From Pseudomonadota bacterium (GTDB lineage: Bacteria > Pseudomonadota > Gammaproteobacteria > Pseudomonadales > Pseudohongiellaceae), in the NCBI GenBank assembly GCA_027621405.1, contig JAQCBT010000011.1, positions 100,808-164,807 of the forward strand: DNA of 64,000 nt. The letters are read 5' to 3'. The translations under genes and the position numbers were made by a program. The notes below the pieces were generated by a model that had not been told where the DNA came from, ran no database searches, and was given only the letters and a program-made list of their open reading frames with translations. Positions within the stretch are counted from its first letter, which is position 1. Each line of letters opens with the position of its first letter. Positions 17,534 through 26,139 of this stretch are shown piece by piece.

Positions 17534-18070
17534 TCATCGACGGCCTGCATTGATCGGTTTGTAAATTCCCCGAAATCCGGTCTCCCAACTCTCACCATTG
17601 TCTCTGGATATCTCGATCAGCTGCAGAATCTCCCCATCGGGCAGACTGCTCAGGGTGGTTCGATCCAGAATGGTTTCCTCGCCGTTGGGATACGTCCCCA
17701 GGAACTGCACGAACTCGCCGTGTTCAGCGGCTACCAGTTCCTTCTCCTTGGTGCCGCCGGGAGAGAGCGCCTGCCCGGTGATCCAGAGTTGTTTCAGTTT
17801 CCCGCTCGCCGGATCCACATAAAACACACTGATACCCACACCTCCGCCGCTGCCTTGCCACTGCTCCTGCACGATACAGCCATTGAGCATGCGGTATATA
17901 GTGTTGCTGCCCAGCAACTCTCCGGCATCGTCCTCAACCCGCCACTCACCAAACCAGAAGTCCAGCAGGGCCAGCTCTGGATTGGTACTGCATCCCAACT
18001 GCCCTGAGGAAGGGGAAGACAGCAAGATACTGGCCAGCAGCAGGAAAAAAGCTGAAGTCTGTTTTCTCAC
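17534..18070 (-). CDS. secreted DUF1579-like protein
   Basis: 178 residues with a Sec signal (MRKQTSAFFLLLASILLSSP, cut near SGQ). The mature region starts LLDFWFGEWRVED, the Phe-Trp/Gly-x-Trp pattern of DUF1579 and related lipocalin-like domains. It continues with ligand-pocket-like strands (QEQWQG, GISVFYVDP, LKQLWITG). Function unknown. It converges with the epimerase gene. No haem, metal or catalytic motif is visible. Confidence 0.7.
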   Translation of the reverse strand: MRKQTSAFFLLLASILLSSPSSGQLGCSTNPELALLDFWFGEWRVEDDAGELLGSNTIYRMLNGCIVQEQWQGSGGGVGISVFYVDPASGKLKQLWITGQALSPGGTKEKELVAAEHGEFVQFLGTYPNGEETILDRTTLSSLPDGEILQLIEISRDNGESWETGFRGIYKPINAGRR

Positions 18071-18284
18071 GCCAGTCTCCGAAGTAATTCACTGGATCAT
18101 TTCAGAGGCCGCTATCGGTAGCAAGCCCTACTTGTCGAATGGGCACAGAGGCCCACTCTGTGAACTGCGCTCTTAATTGGCCATCAATTCACGGGCAATT
18201 GCGAAGGAAACCGGGGCGATGTACGTAGAAAAGAGGAACGGCATTGCTATGATAAAAACCACGAAGCAGACAGAGGCCCAGCCC

Positions 18285-19496
18285 ATGCGCATCCAAACCC
18301 TTCCCTTAGCCCTGATTCTGGCCCTGGTCACGACCACGTCCGCCGCCGACACCCGGGACAACGCGATCGCCCTCTTCCAGTTCGCCGAACAGAACTTCCC
18401 TGAATTACTGAATCCACCTGACTACGAGATACAGGAGATCCAGGGATTCTATGTGCGCTTCTATGCCGGTACCGGCATCTACCTTGGCGTGCAGGGGGAC
18501 AACGTCTGGGCGGTGGGCGGTCCACTGGGTGAGCAACTGGATATGGTGGGTAAACTCGAGGCCTTCATCAGCGTGCAGCCTTCGGATATCAGCGACAGCC
18601 TGCTCACCAATCGCCGCCCTTATTGCACATACTATGCAGAAGACCGCTTCGCCGCAGTACGCGATTTCACCCGCAACACTTTGTTTAACAGCTCACTCAG
18701 TATCAAAGTGGAAGGCAACGAATGCGTGTTCACCTCCAACAACATCCCAAATCATGACTTCAACGACCAGTCTGCCGCCTTCGCAACCAACGTCGCCGAA
18801 GTGGCCACAGCAGTACGCATCCCCATCGAGCCTGCATTCGCAAGCGAGGTAACCGAACTGTCCCTGACCACGGACAACGCCATCTTCCTCAACGGCGTAA
18901 AACTCGACCTGTTTGCCGCCGCCTGCTACAACGTGGGCGATGAGAAGATCGGTTGTAACGATATCAACCAACCCTGGCGTTTCGACCCGCTGCATCCACA
19001 GAATCAATTCGGCACCGATCAGCACAACGCCCACACCCAACCCACTGGCGCCTATCACTACCACGGCAACCCCCAAGCCCTGTTCGACCAGCAACCCAAT
19101 GCCGAGTCAGCGGTAATCGGATTCGCCGCCGACGGCTTCCCCATTTTTGGCAGCTTCATCGATGACAACGGCAGCGTGCGAGCTGCCACCAGCAGCTACC
19201 GACTGAAATCAGGAACCCGCCCGCAAAGCGCAAATGATCCCGGCGGCCCTTACGACGGCACATACCGCGATGACTACGAATACTTGGCAGGCAGCGGCGA
19301 CCTGGACGAATGCAACGGCATGATGTGGAAAGGTTCCTATGGCTACTACGTCATCAACGAATTCCCCTGGGTATTGAATTGCTACAAGGGCACCCCGAAC
19401 GAGACATTCAACAAGACGGCTGGGGAAGGCGGCGCTAACCAGGGCGGCCAGCCCGGGGGCATGATGCCACCAGGCAGCCCTCCGCCAGGACCATAG
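18285..19496 (+). CDS. exported YHYH-domain protein
   Basis: 403 residues from ATG 18285 (AGAGG 8 bases upstream, directly followed by a signal peptide ending TTTSAAD). ATGs at 18177 and 18249 would add a hydrophilic leader. The C-terminal two thirds is a YHYH domain: signature GAYHYHGNP, then GFAADGFPIFGSF, YDGTYRDDYEY and the closing ECNGMMWKGSYGYY. It ends in a Gly/Pro-rich tail (MMPPGSPPPGP). The N-terminal 100 residues form a separate small domain (FPELLNPPDYEIQ, FYVRFYAGTGIYLGVQGD). YHYH proteins are secreted and of unknown function; the histidines suggest metal binding. Confidence 0.88.
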   Translation: MRIQTLPLALILALVTTTSAADTRDNAIALFQFAEQNFPELLNPPDYEIQEIQGFYVRFYAGTGIYLGVQGDNVWAVGGPLGEQLDMVGKLEAFISVQPSDISDSLLTNRRPYCTYYAEDRFAAVRDFTRNTLFNSSLSIKVEGNECVFTSNNIPNHDFNDQSAAFATNVAEVATAVRIPIEPAFASEVTELSLTTDNAIFLNGVKLDLFAAACYNVGDEKIGCNDINQPWRFDPLHPQNQFGTDQHNAHTQPTGAYHYHGNPQALFDQQPNAESAVIGFAADGFPIFGSFIDDNGSVRAATSSYRLKSGTRPQSANDPGGPYDGTYRDDYEYLAGSGDLDECNGMMWKGSYGYYVINEFPWVLNCYKGTPNETFNKTAGEGGANQGGQPGGMMPPGSPPPGP

Positions 19497-19576
19497 TCAC
19501 TGAACAGTCTTGCATGGCAAAAGTATTCAATTGATCGCGGTTCGCGTTAGGCTGGTTATTTAAATGAAATAACTGA

Positions 19577-19963
19577 CTACAAAACCAAATTACACACCAT
19601 CATAATCACCGCCATAACCAGCACAAACAGTCCCTGGATAAGCGAAGCCATCATGCTGTGTTCAGAAAACAGATTAGAGGCGATGAGTAATGTAGAAAGC
19701 GCGATAACGATCAACACTGCTGCAGGCCATGCATTAATGGCGTCCGCCAGTGCAATGATCCAGGCCAGGAAGAACGTGCCGGCCAATTGCAGAACCATGC
19801 CGACAACAGGCTGGGTACTGGAATCACCAATATTCACCCCCACACCCTCTGACCACTGCTTGCCGAACAACATGGGTGAGTACCAAAGCCCCCCAAGAAA
19901 AAAACAAATGACAGTGCTGATCCCTACAGCCCACCAGCTTATACCCGTTGTGATTGCATCCAT
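19577..19963 (-). CDS. DUF1761 membrane protein, second copy
   Basis: 128 residues from ATG 19963 behind GGGAG; the longer frame to 20068 has no start support. Four membrane segments and the DUF1761 signature GGLWYSPMLFGKQWSEG. Related to but clearly diverged from the copy at 12557. It converges with the YHYH gene; a 7-bp hairpin (GTTATTT/AAATAAC, 19555-19573) lies between them. Confidence 0.85.
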   Translation of the reverse strand: MDAITTGISWWAVGISTVICFFLGGLWYSPMLFGKQWSEGVGVNIGDSSTQPVVGMVLQLAGTFFLAWIIALADAINAWPAAVLIVIALSTLLIASNLFSEHSMMASLIQGLFVLVMAVIMMVCNLVL

Positions 19964-20114
19964 CGTTTTCTCCCGATTCCGGCTTTCTTTCCTGCAATTG
20001 TGATTGCCTGTCCCACAGAGCACAAGACCGCTTGCATCGATCAATCTCACGCTGGAAGGGGTGGCCAAAACAGCGTAACCTCAGGGCCATTGATTACCAG
20101 CAAGGAGGTCTGCC

Positions 20115-21713
20115 ATGAACCGTGTTTTCGCCAAATTCACTTCTATCCTCATCCCGGCCATACTGCTGCTGCCTGTTGGTGCACTGGGACAAGGCTTCTC
20201 AGGCTACAAGGCAGAAGCTGTGGAATCTGTGGACGCTCAGAGCAAGCTGGTACAGGAAATCGTGGACAGCCTGTTCTCCTTTTCCGAACTGGGTTTCCAG
20301 GAATTTGAAACCCAGCGCTATCTGGCAGAGATTCTTGAAGCCAATGGCTTCGAGGTAGAACTGGGAGTTGCCGGAATTCCCTCGGCCTGGTGGGCCAGCT
20401 GGGGCAGTGGCGAGCCGGTAATTGCGCTGGGCTCCGATGTGGACGGCATACCCCGCGCCTCCCAGATGCCCGGTGTGGCATACCGCGAACCCATGATTGA
20501 GGGTGCCCCCGGACACGGCGAGGGACATAACTCAGGCCAGGCCGTGAATATCGTCGCTGCTCTTGCGGTAAAAGACATCATGGAGCGCGAGAATCTACCC
20601 GGCACCATCGTTATCTGGCCCGGCATCGCTGAAGAGTTGCTGGGCACCAAGGCCTGGTATGCTCGCGATGGCATGTTCGAAGGTGTGGACGCGGTGCTGT
20701 TTACTCACGTCTCCAACAATCTCAGTGTGAGCTGGGGTCGTGCGCGAGGCACCGGGCTCGTCTCCGTGGAATTCATGTTCGACGGTGTGGCGGCACATGG
20801 AGCCGGTGACCCGTGGCAGGGACGCAGTGCCCTGGACGCGGTAGAACTCACCAATATCGCATGGAACTATCGCCGCGAACACCTGCACCCACTGCAACGC
20901 TCACACTATGTAATCAGCAACGGGGGTGACCAGCCCAATGTAGTGCCGTCGTACGCCAGCGTCTGGTACTTCATCCGTGAAGTCACCGCCGATGGTATTC
21001 GGGAAAATTATGAAACCCTGCAGAATATCGCTCGCGGTGCAGCGCTGATGACCGATACCGCCATGTCACAGCGAGTGGTCGGGGCCGCCTACCCGAGGCA
21101 CTTTAACAAGCCCATCGCTGAAGCCATGTATGCCAATATCCAGCAAGTGGGATTGCCCAGCTGGTCCGAAGACGATCAGCAGTTTGCCATGGCCTTGCAG
21201 GAACTCATGGGAGCAGAGGAACCCAGCGGCCTCGCGACAGAATTGTCCGAGCTCGGTGTGGACCTGCAGGAACCCATCTCCGGAGGCTCCGATGATATCG
21301 GCGACGTGAGCTGGAATGTGCCAACTGTCACCTTGCGTTACCCATCCAATGTCAGCGGATTACAGGGCCACCACTGGTCCAGCGCCATGGCCATGGCGAC
21401 ACCCATCGCCCACAAGGGAGCGATAGCCGGCGCCAAGGTAATCGCCACAACCATGCTGGACCTGATTCAGAGCGAAACCCTGGTCGAGGAAGCCCAGGCC
21501 TACTTTGATGATGTGCAAACCGCAGAAGAGCAATATGTTCCGTTCATTGGTCCCGACGATCCACCGGCGATCGAGAAGAACGCCGACATTATGGAAGAGT
21601 TCCGTCCGCAACTGGAGGCCCTGTATTACGATCCCAGTCGCTTCGAGACCTACCTCGATCAATTAGGCATCGACTATCCACAACTTGAACCCGGGACTAT
21701 TCAGCGCAGATAA
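20115..21713 (+). CDS. exported M20-family amidohydrolase (AbgB-like)
   Basis: 532 residues with a Sec signal cut near ALGQG. Metallopeptidase family M20D; relatives remove acyl or aryl groups from amino acids (p-aminobenzoyl-glutamate hydrolase AbgB, hippurate and IAA-amino acid hydrolases). Metal and catalytic motifs: GSDVDGIPRASQ, APGHGEGHNSGQ, the Glu pair of IAEELLGTKAW, and GLQGHHWSSAMA near the C-terminus. A dimerisation domain lies in the middle (FDGVAAHGAGDPWQGRSALD). A near-perfect AAGGAGGT site (20103-20110) indicates strong translation. Export is unusual for AbgB-like enzymes and points to periplasmic amide hydrolysis. Substrate unknown. Confidence 0.9.
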   Translation: MNRVFAKFTSILIPAILLLPVGALGQGFSGYKAEAVESVDAQSKLVQEIVDSLFSFSELGFQEFETQRYLAEILEANGFEVELGVAGIPSAWWASWGSGEPVIALGSDVDGIPRASQMPGVAYREPMIEGAPGHGEGHNSGQAVNIVAALAVKDIMERENLPGTIVIWPGIAEELLGTKAWYARDGMFEGVDAVLFTHVSNNLSVSWGRARGTGLVSVEFMFDGVAAHGAGDPWQGRSALDAVELTNIAWNYRREHLHPLQRSHYVISNGGDQPNVVPSYASVWYFIREVTADGIRENYETLQNIARGAALMTDTAMSQRVVGAAYPRHFNKPIAEAMYANIQQVGLPSWSEDDQQFAMALQELMGAEEPSGLATELSELGVDLQEPISGGSDDIGDVSWNVPTVTLRYPSNVSGLQGHHWSSAMAMATPIAHKGAIAGAKVIATTMLDLIQSETLVEEAQAYFDDVQTAEEQYVPFIGPDDPPAIEKNADIMEEFRPQLEALYYDPSRFETYLDQLGIDYPQLEPGTIQRR

Positions 21714-21714
21714 G

Positions 21715-21750
21715 CCTGCTGGGCTCAGCCCGAATGCTGAGCCCAGCCAG
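21715..21750. other. perfect 12-bp inverted repeat between genes
   Basis: GCTGGGCTCAGC (21718-21729) and GCTGAGCCCAGC (21736-21747) pair perfectly around a 6-base loop, directly after the amidohydrolase stop and 18 bases before the next start. There is no U-tract, so it is not a classic terminator. It may stabilise the upstream mRNA end or act as a processing site or operator. Confidence 0.7.
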
Positions 21751-21764
21751 GAAGCGTAGCAAGC

Positions 21765-22367
21765 GTGCATCATCTCATCTTGATAGTTGGGCTCGTCATG
21801 GCTGGGACACTGTGCGCCCAGCCCGATCTTGAACTCGCAGACCCCTCACTGGATCCCCGCATCAGCCCCCGTGAGCCCCGGGTGCTCGCCCCCACTCTCG
21901 CCCCGGAAGAGTTGGATCGTGCGGTATTGAATCGCCTGATGCAGGAAATCGCCCATACTCCGGACAGGGCTGCGGAAATCCTGTCACTGGATGATGACGA
22001 GTTACAGAACACCTACATCTACCTCTCCAATGCCCGCAGCTTCATCAATAACAACGAGTCTGCAAACCTGCGCGCCATGTGCCTGGCGTGGAATGCCTCA
22101 ACGACGACCGGCGATGAGAGGATAGCGGAAGCATTGAATGCCTATAAACGACGCCGCCAGTTCACCCTGGACTTCATCGCCAGGTATTACCGGGTAGTCA
22201 TTGCCGATATAGAGAGCACTCTGGATGAACAGTCACAGCGGCAATTCAAACGCTACATGGATGATAGACGGGCGCGGATGGCAAACTCGGGGGCGACCAG
22301 CTTCGGCGCTGTGGTAGAGAATATCAGCAGCGGAAGAGAGACCGTGCAGTCTCATTGCCAGCGCTAG
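21765..22367 (+). CDS. secreted protein of unknown function
   Basis: 200 residues starting at GTG 21765. A signal peptide (HHLILIVGLVMAGTLCA) is followed by a proline-rich linker (DPRISPREPRVLAPTLAPEE) and a mostly helical, charged domain with two cysteines (Cys in AMCLAWN and near the C-terminus). I recognise no family. It sits 51 bases after the amidohydrolase, separated by a strong hairpin, and is probably co-transcribed at least in part. The GTG start is supported by the signal peptide that follows directly. Confidence 0.6.
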   Translation: MHHLILIVGLVMAGTLCAQPDLELADPSLDPRISPREPRVLAPTLAPEELDRAVLNRLMQEIAHTPDRAAEILSLDDDELQNTYIYLSNARSFINNNESANLRAMCLAWNASTTTGDERIAEALNAYKRRRQFTLDFIARYYRVVIADIESTLDEQSQRQFKRYMDDRRARMANSGATSFGAVVENISSGRETVQSHCQR

Positions 22368-22390
22368 AGCCACTACCAACAAAACCAGGC

Positions 22391-23395
22391 CTACAAACCC
22401 AGAGTGCGGTCCAGGAAGACTTCCATCAATGCCGCGCCGGCCCAGGCCAGGGGCACGATAAACGCATACACGAAGAAGCGGCTGAAGATGGAAAGATCCA
22501 TTGGCCAGTTACGTAGCTTCTGAATCTGCTCCCTCCTGATCAGGAGTTCATTCATCCTTTCCAGATCGCCAGCTTCCAGGGATGTGGATGTACTGCGAAT
22601 CTTCAGGTCGATCTGTTCCAACAAGGATTGCTTTTCAACCTTGATGCGTCGATGCAATGCCCAGATTGGCAACGGCACGAGAATCAGCAAGGCGGGAATG
22701 CCGACAATCAAACCGTTTCGGTAATTTACCCACTCGAAGCGCTGATCGATTCCTTGCAACGTAGTAAGTGCCAGTGCTCCGGCGATCATCAAGAAGTTGC
22801 TCAACGCATTCTGGCCGAAGCCGTTCAAGGCATTGAGGTCATAGAGGTTGATAGCCACATGCCTGCTCATCCTGTGCAGCAGGTGCGCCTCAAGTATTGC
22901 GAAGAACAAGACCAGCCCTACTGCTGTCCACAAAATCCATTGCCCGAAGTAGATATTGAAGCTGACGGCAAACGCAGGAGAACTGGGGTTTAGAGATAAT
23001 TCGTTTCCTATATTGAAATAGATATTGAAGATGCCAAACGGAATGGCCAGCACCCACCAGGGATACCAGCGAGCCAGTTCCGAATGGATCATGGCCGGGT
23101 CCGCAATATTCCTGGCGATGTAGTCCCGATTGCGGTTGCTGTGCCGCTGGGAAGCCACCAGGCACATCAACAAATACGCGGGCAAAATCGCCACCATCAG
23201 GAACAACCCCGTCATCTCCAGCGGGTTAGCGGACCAGGGCCTCACGTCATCAGGATAGAATGCACCGCTGAGAATAGACAGCATGAGCATGGGGATAGCG
23301 ATGCAGCAGCCGACTATGATCGAGGGAAATCTGGTGTGCTCCAGCATCCAGTCGACTAAACGCAGGGGCAGCGGTTTCTTGAGGGTTTCTATCAT
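22391..23395 (-). CDS. uncharacterised multi-pass membrane protein
   Basis: 334 residues. Seven or so hydrophobic segments (FPSIIVGCCIAIPMLMLSIL, MTGLFLMVAILPAYLLMCLV, ILWTAVGLVLFFAILEAHLL and others). A coiled, charged segment runs from about 250 to 300 (RRIKVEKQSLLEQIDLKIRS, MNELLIRREQIQKLRN) before a last C-terminal membrane helix. No family recognised. The helical cytoplasmic segment could mediate oligomerisation. It is divergent from the DUF1295 gene at 23521. Confidence 0.7.
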   Translation of the reverse strand: MIETLKKPLPLRLVDWMLEHTRFPSIIVGCCIAIPMLMLSILSGAFYPDDVRPWSANPLEMTGLFLMVAILPAYLLMCLVASQRHSNRNRDYIARNIADPAMIHSELARWYPWWVLAIPFGIFNIYFNIGNELSLNPSSPAFAVSFNIYFGQWILWTAVGLVLFFAILEAHLLHRMSRHVAINLYDLNALNGFGQNALSNFLMIAGALALTTLQGIDQRFEWVNYRNGLIVGIPALLILVPLPIWALHRRIKVEKQSLLEQIDLKIRSTSTSLEAGDLERMNELLIRREQIQKLRNWPMDLSIFSRFFVYAFIVPLAWAGAALMEVFLDRTLGL

Positions 23396-23520
23396 GCTCG
23401 TTCAGGCATTCCGGGGTTTTGAACGAACTCAAGCATACTGAAATCCTCACGCGCCCACCACCTCCCCCCCAAGCAATGTGGGGGCCACACTATTCCATCG
23501 GTGATCCACTTGCCGGTAGT

Positions 23521-24429
23521 ATGTCGTATAGCGACATATCAAGCATGCAACCCTGTGGAGCCCACTTGGCCGTCCTGAAACCCCTGATCGGAATCGCCGT
23601 CATACTGCTAATCAGTGCAGGCATTGCCATCGCCGGCAGCCAGGGCAGCGTTGTGGTGAGCGGCACCCCCCTGTTCCTGGTCTGCGCCACGGTTGGCTTC
23701 CTGCTGCACTGGCTGGTATTTGTTCCTTCCTACCTGCTCCAGACCGAACATTTCTTCGATCTCACTGGCAGCATTTCCTATATCGCCACCGTGGCCCTGG
23801 CCCTGCTGGCCTACCCGGAGATGGACCTGCGTGGCCAACTGATCTGCCTCATGATCGCCATCTGGGCGGCACGTCTGGGAAGTTTCCTCTTCATGCGAGT
23901 AAGGAAGGCAGGCAAGGACAGGCGCTTCGATGAAATCAAGACAAAGTTCTTCCGCTTCGCCTTTACCTGGACCCTGGGCGGCGCCTGGGTGTTTATCACC
24001 ATGGCGGCTGGATTGGCGGCGATTACGTCTGCCGAGCAGATCGAAATGGGAATATTCGGCTATGTGGGCGCCATTGTATGGCTCACCGGTTTCGTTATCG
24101 AAGTGGTGGCGGACAAGCAGAAAACAAATTTTCGCAGTGACCCGAGCAATGCCGACAAATTCATAAATACAGGTCTATGGTCGAGATCCCGACATCCGAA
24201 CTACTTCGGAGAGATCGTACTGTGGCTCGGCATAACCCTGATGGCCTTACCGGTATTGAGTGGCTGGCAGTATGTGACCCTGGTTTCGCCGATCTTCGTC
24301 ATCCTGTTGCTGGTGAAGGTGAGCGGCGTGAAGCTTCTGGAAGAAAGTGGCCTGCAGCGCTGGAAAGACAATACTGCCTACCAGGAATATCTGCAGACCA
24401 CGCCGGTACTGATTCCGAGGTTGTTCTGA
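23521..24429 (+). CDS. DUF1295 / steroid 5-alpha-reductase-like membrane protein
   Basis: About 302 residues with seven or so membrane helices. The C-terminal signature GLWSRSRHPNYFGEIVLWLG is that of DUF1295, a relative of steroid 5-alpha-reductases and isoprenylcysteine methyltransferases. The conserved Arg-His-Pro-Asn-Tyr is a cofactor-site motif in those enzymes. Substrate unknown. ATG 23521 was preferred because the first membrane segment begins about 15 residues later; ATG 23545 is as plausible. Readings from 23419 (TTG) or 23476 add a proline-rich leader. A 7-bp hairpin follows the stop. Confidence 0.82.
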   Translation: MSYSDISSMQPCGAHLAVLKPLIGIAVILLISAGIAIAGSQGSVVVSGTPLFLVCATVGFLLHWLVFVPSYLLQTEHFFDLTGSISYIATVALALLAYPEMDLRGQLICLMIAIWAARLGSFLFMRVRKAGKDRRFDEIKTKFFRFAFTWTLGGAWVFITMAAGLAAITSAEQIEMGIFGYVGAIVWLTGFVIEVVADKQKTNFRSDPSNADKFINTGLWSRSRHPNYFGEIVLWLGITLMALPVLSGWQYVTLVSPIFVILLLVKVSGVKLLEESGLQRWKDNTAYQEYLQTTPVLIPRLF

Positions 24430-24435
24430 CCTCTT

Positions 24436-24457
24436 GCGCAGGCCTGGAGTCCTGCGC
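24436..24457. other. hairpin between converging genes
   Basis: GCGCAGG (24436-24442) and CCTGCGC (24451-24457) form a 7-bp stem with an 8-base loop. No U-tract on either side. It lies between the stops of the DUF1295 gene and the carboxylesterase, where it may limit read-through. Confidence 0.45.
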
Positions 24458-24472
24458 CTGAAGGTTTACTGA

Positions 24473-26068
24473 TTACTGAAGGGTCAGCGTATCCATCATG
24501 TTCATATTGTCATGACGAGGATGCACCCCGTTACGGACCTCCGAGTCCAAAATCTGCACGGCATCAGTTGCCGTATCGTACATTGGCCAATTGGGCAGTC
24601 CCGCCCCGTTAGGATTTCCAGTCGCAGCAAAGTTAAACCAGTAGTCGGCGACGGTTTCCGACAGCCTGCGATCATTGTTGTCCCAGCCGATTCCCACTAC
24701 ATCCAGGTTGTCGAACACATAGGCCAATTCACCGGAATGGTAAGCGCCGAAGCTGCGTTGGCCACCATCGTTGTTCAGGTCAGGTTGATCGGGTACATAC
24801 AGTCGAAAGGCTGGCGGATTGCGGCTGAAATAATAGACGTAGGCCGGATCTCCACGCTCACGCACAGCCTTACCCCAGTCCCTGGCCGTGCGGATAAAAC
24901 CACTATCACCGGCAATCGTCTTCTGCGCTGACAACGGAGATTCCTGTAACAGTTCCGCGTAGGCGGACTTTACCTGCGCCGCGTTGGAACCGAAGCTGCG
25001 CTGCAGGTAACTGTCCAGTTGCGATTCACTTATCTCGGGCGCGGTGTGCTGCAAGCCGAAGTACTCATCCGCCAATCCGCCCATCATGGCAGGGATGCGA
25101 TTATGGGTAGCTGCAGCGAACAGCTTTGCCGGTGAGTCCGGCAGCACCCAGCCATCTACCACGGGACCATTGGGGCTGCCTTGCGCCACGATATCCTGCG
25201 GTGCCAGGTTACGCATGGCGGCGACTGCAGACTCGCCGCGCCCGCTTATACCCAGCCCCTCCATGAAGCGTTCGCCCCGGGCATGGGCAGAGTCTTCCCC
25301 ACCTTCCAGGCCTCGAGTCAGGTACATGCAACCGCCAGAAGGTGATTGGCCGATGACTCTATGGATTAACCCATCCGTTAGCGGCGATGCCATCAACAGG
25401 CAAACATCTTCACCGCCTGCCGACTGCCCAAAAATAGTGACCCGGTCGGGGTCACCACCGAAGCGGGCGATATTGTCCTGTATCCACTGCAGCGCATCGA
25501 CCTGGTCCATCAGTCCGTAGTTGCCGGATGCCTGTTGTTCCGATTCAGCAGTCAGGCCGGGATGAGCCAAAAAACCAAATGCCCCCAGGCGATAATTCGC
25601 AGTGACTACCACCGCTCCCCTACCCGCAAGATTGGAACCATCGAATATCTGTGCCGCCGCATGACCTGCGGTATTGCCGCCGCCGTGAAACCAAACCATG
25701 ACCGGAAGGCGCTCGCTGTCATCTTCGGCTGCGGTGTACACATTGAGATACAGGCAATCCTCTGAGCGATCCAGGTTTCCACGTGAGTACAGGGAATTCA
25801 TACCATTCTCCGCCTGCCAGCAGGCCGCACCGGCCCTGTCAGCTACTCTCACACCGGCGAAAGGTAATGGGTCAACCGGCGGCTTCCAGCGTAGATCACC
25901 AACCGGAGGCGCGGCGAAAGCGATGCCCTGAAATGCTGTGACACCATCCACGTAGTCGGAGGCAATCCCCCGATAGACGCCAGCCTCTGTTTCAACCTGT
26001 TCGACACCCGCACCATAGAGGTGACACGTGAGGAGCGAAAGTGTCAGTCCCAGGGTCAGTTTCTTCAT
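24473..26068 (-). CDS. exported type-B carboxylesterase
   Basis: 531 residues from ATG 26068 behind AGGAG; the frame extends to 26104 without a better start. Sec signal (KKLTLGLTLSLLTCHLYGAG). Carboxylesterase/lipase (CES, pfam Coesterase) fold: EDCLYLNVYTA after the first disulphide region, oxyanion motif WFHGGGNTAGH, nucleophile Ser216 in IFGQSAGGEDV, and the catalytic His in FGAYHSGELAYVF. Near-standard length for the family. Predicted periplasmic or secreted hydrolase of carboxylic esters; substrate unknown. It is the last of three minus-strand genes encoding exported enzymes (24473-28409). Confidence 0.92.
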   Translation of the reverse strand: MKKLTLGLTLSLLTCHLYGAGVEQVETEAGVYRGIASDYVDGVTAFQGIAFAAPPVGDLRWKPPVDPLPFAGVRVADRAGAACWQAENGMNSLYSRGNLDRSEDCLYLNVYTAAEDDSERLPVMVWFHGGGNTAGHAAAQIFDGSNLAGRGAVVVTANYRLGAFGFLAHPGLTAESEQQASGNYGLMDQVDALQWIQDNIARFGGDPDRVTIFGQSAGGEDVCLLMASPLTDGLIHRVIGQSPSGGCMYLTRGLEGGEDSAHARGERFMEGLGISGRGESAVAAMRNLAPQDIVAQGSPNGPVVDGWVLPDSPAKLFAAATHNRIPAMMGGLADEYFGLQHTAPEISESQLDSYLQRSFGSNAAQVKSAYAELLQESPLSAQKTIAGDSGFIRTARDWGKAVRERGDPAYVYYFSRNPPAFRLYVPDQPDLNNDGGQRSFGAYHSGELAYVFDNLDVVGIGWDNNDRRLSETVADYWFNFAATGNPNGAGLPNWPMYDTATDAVQILDSEVRNGVHPRHDNMNMMDTLTLQ

Positions 26069-26139
26069 TATTGTTCTCCTGTTATGCGCTTGTTTGTCAG
26101 GCAAGGTAGACCTGGAAAGAATTAATTTGGCTGCGATTT

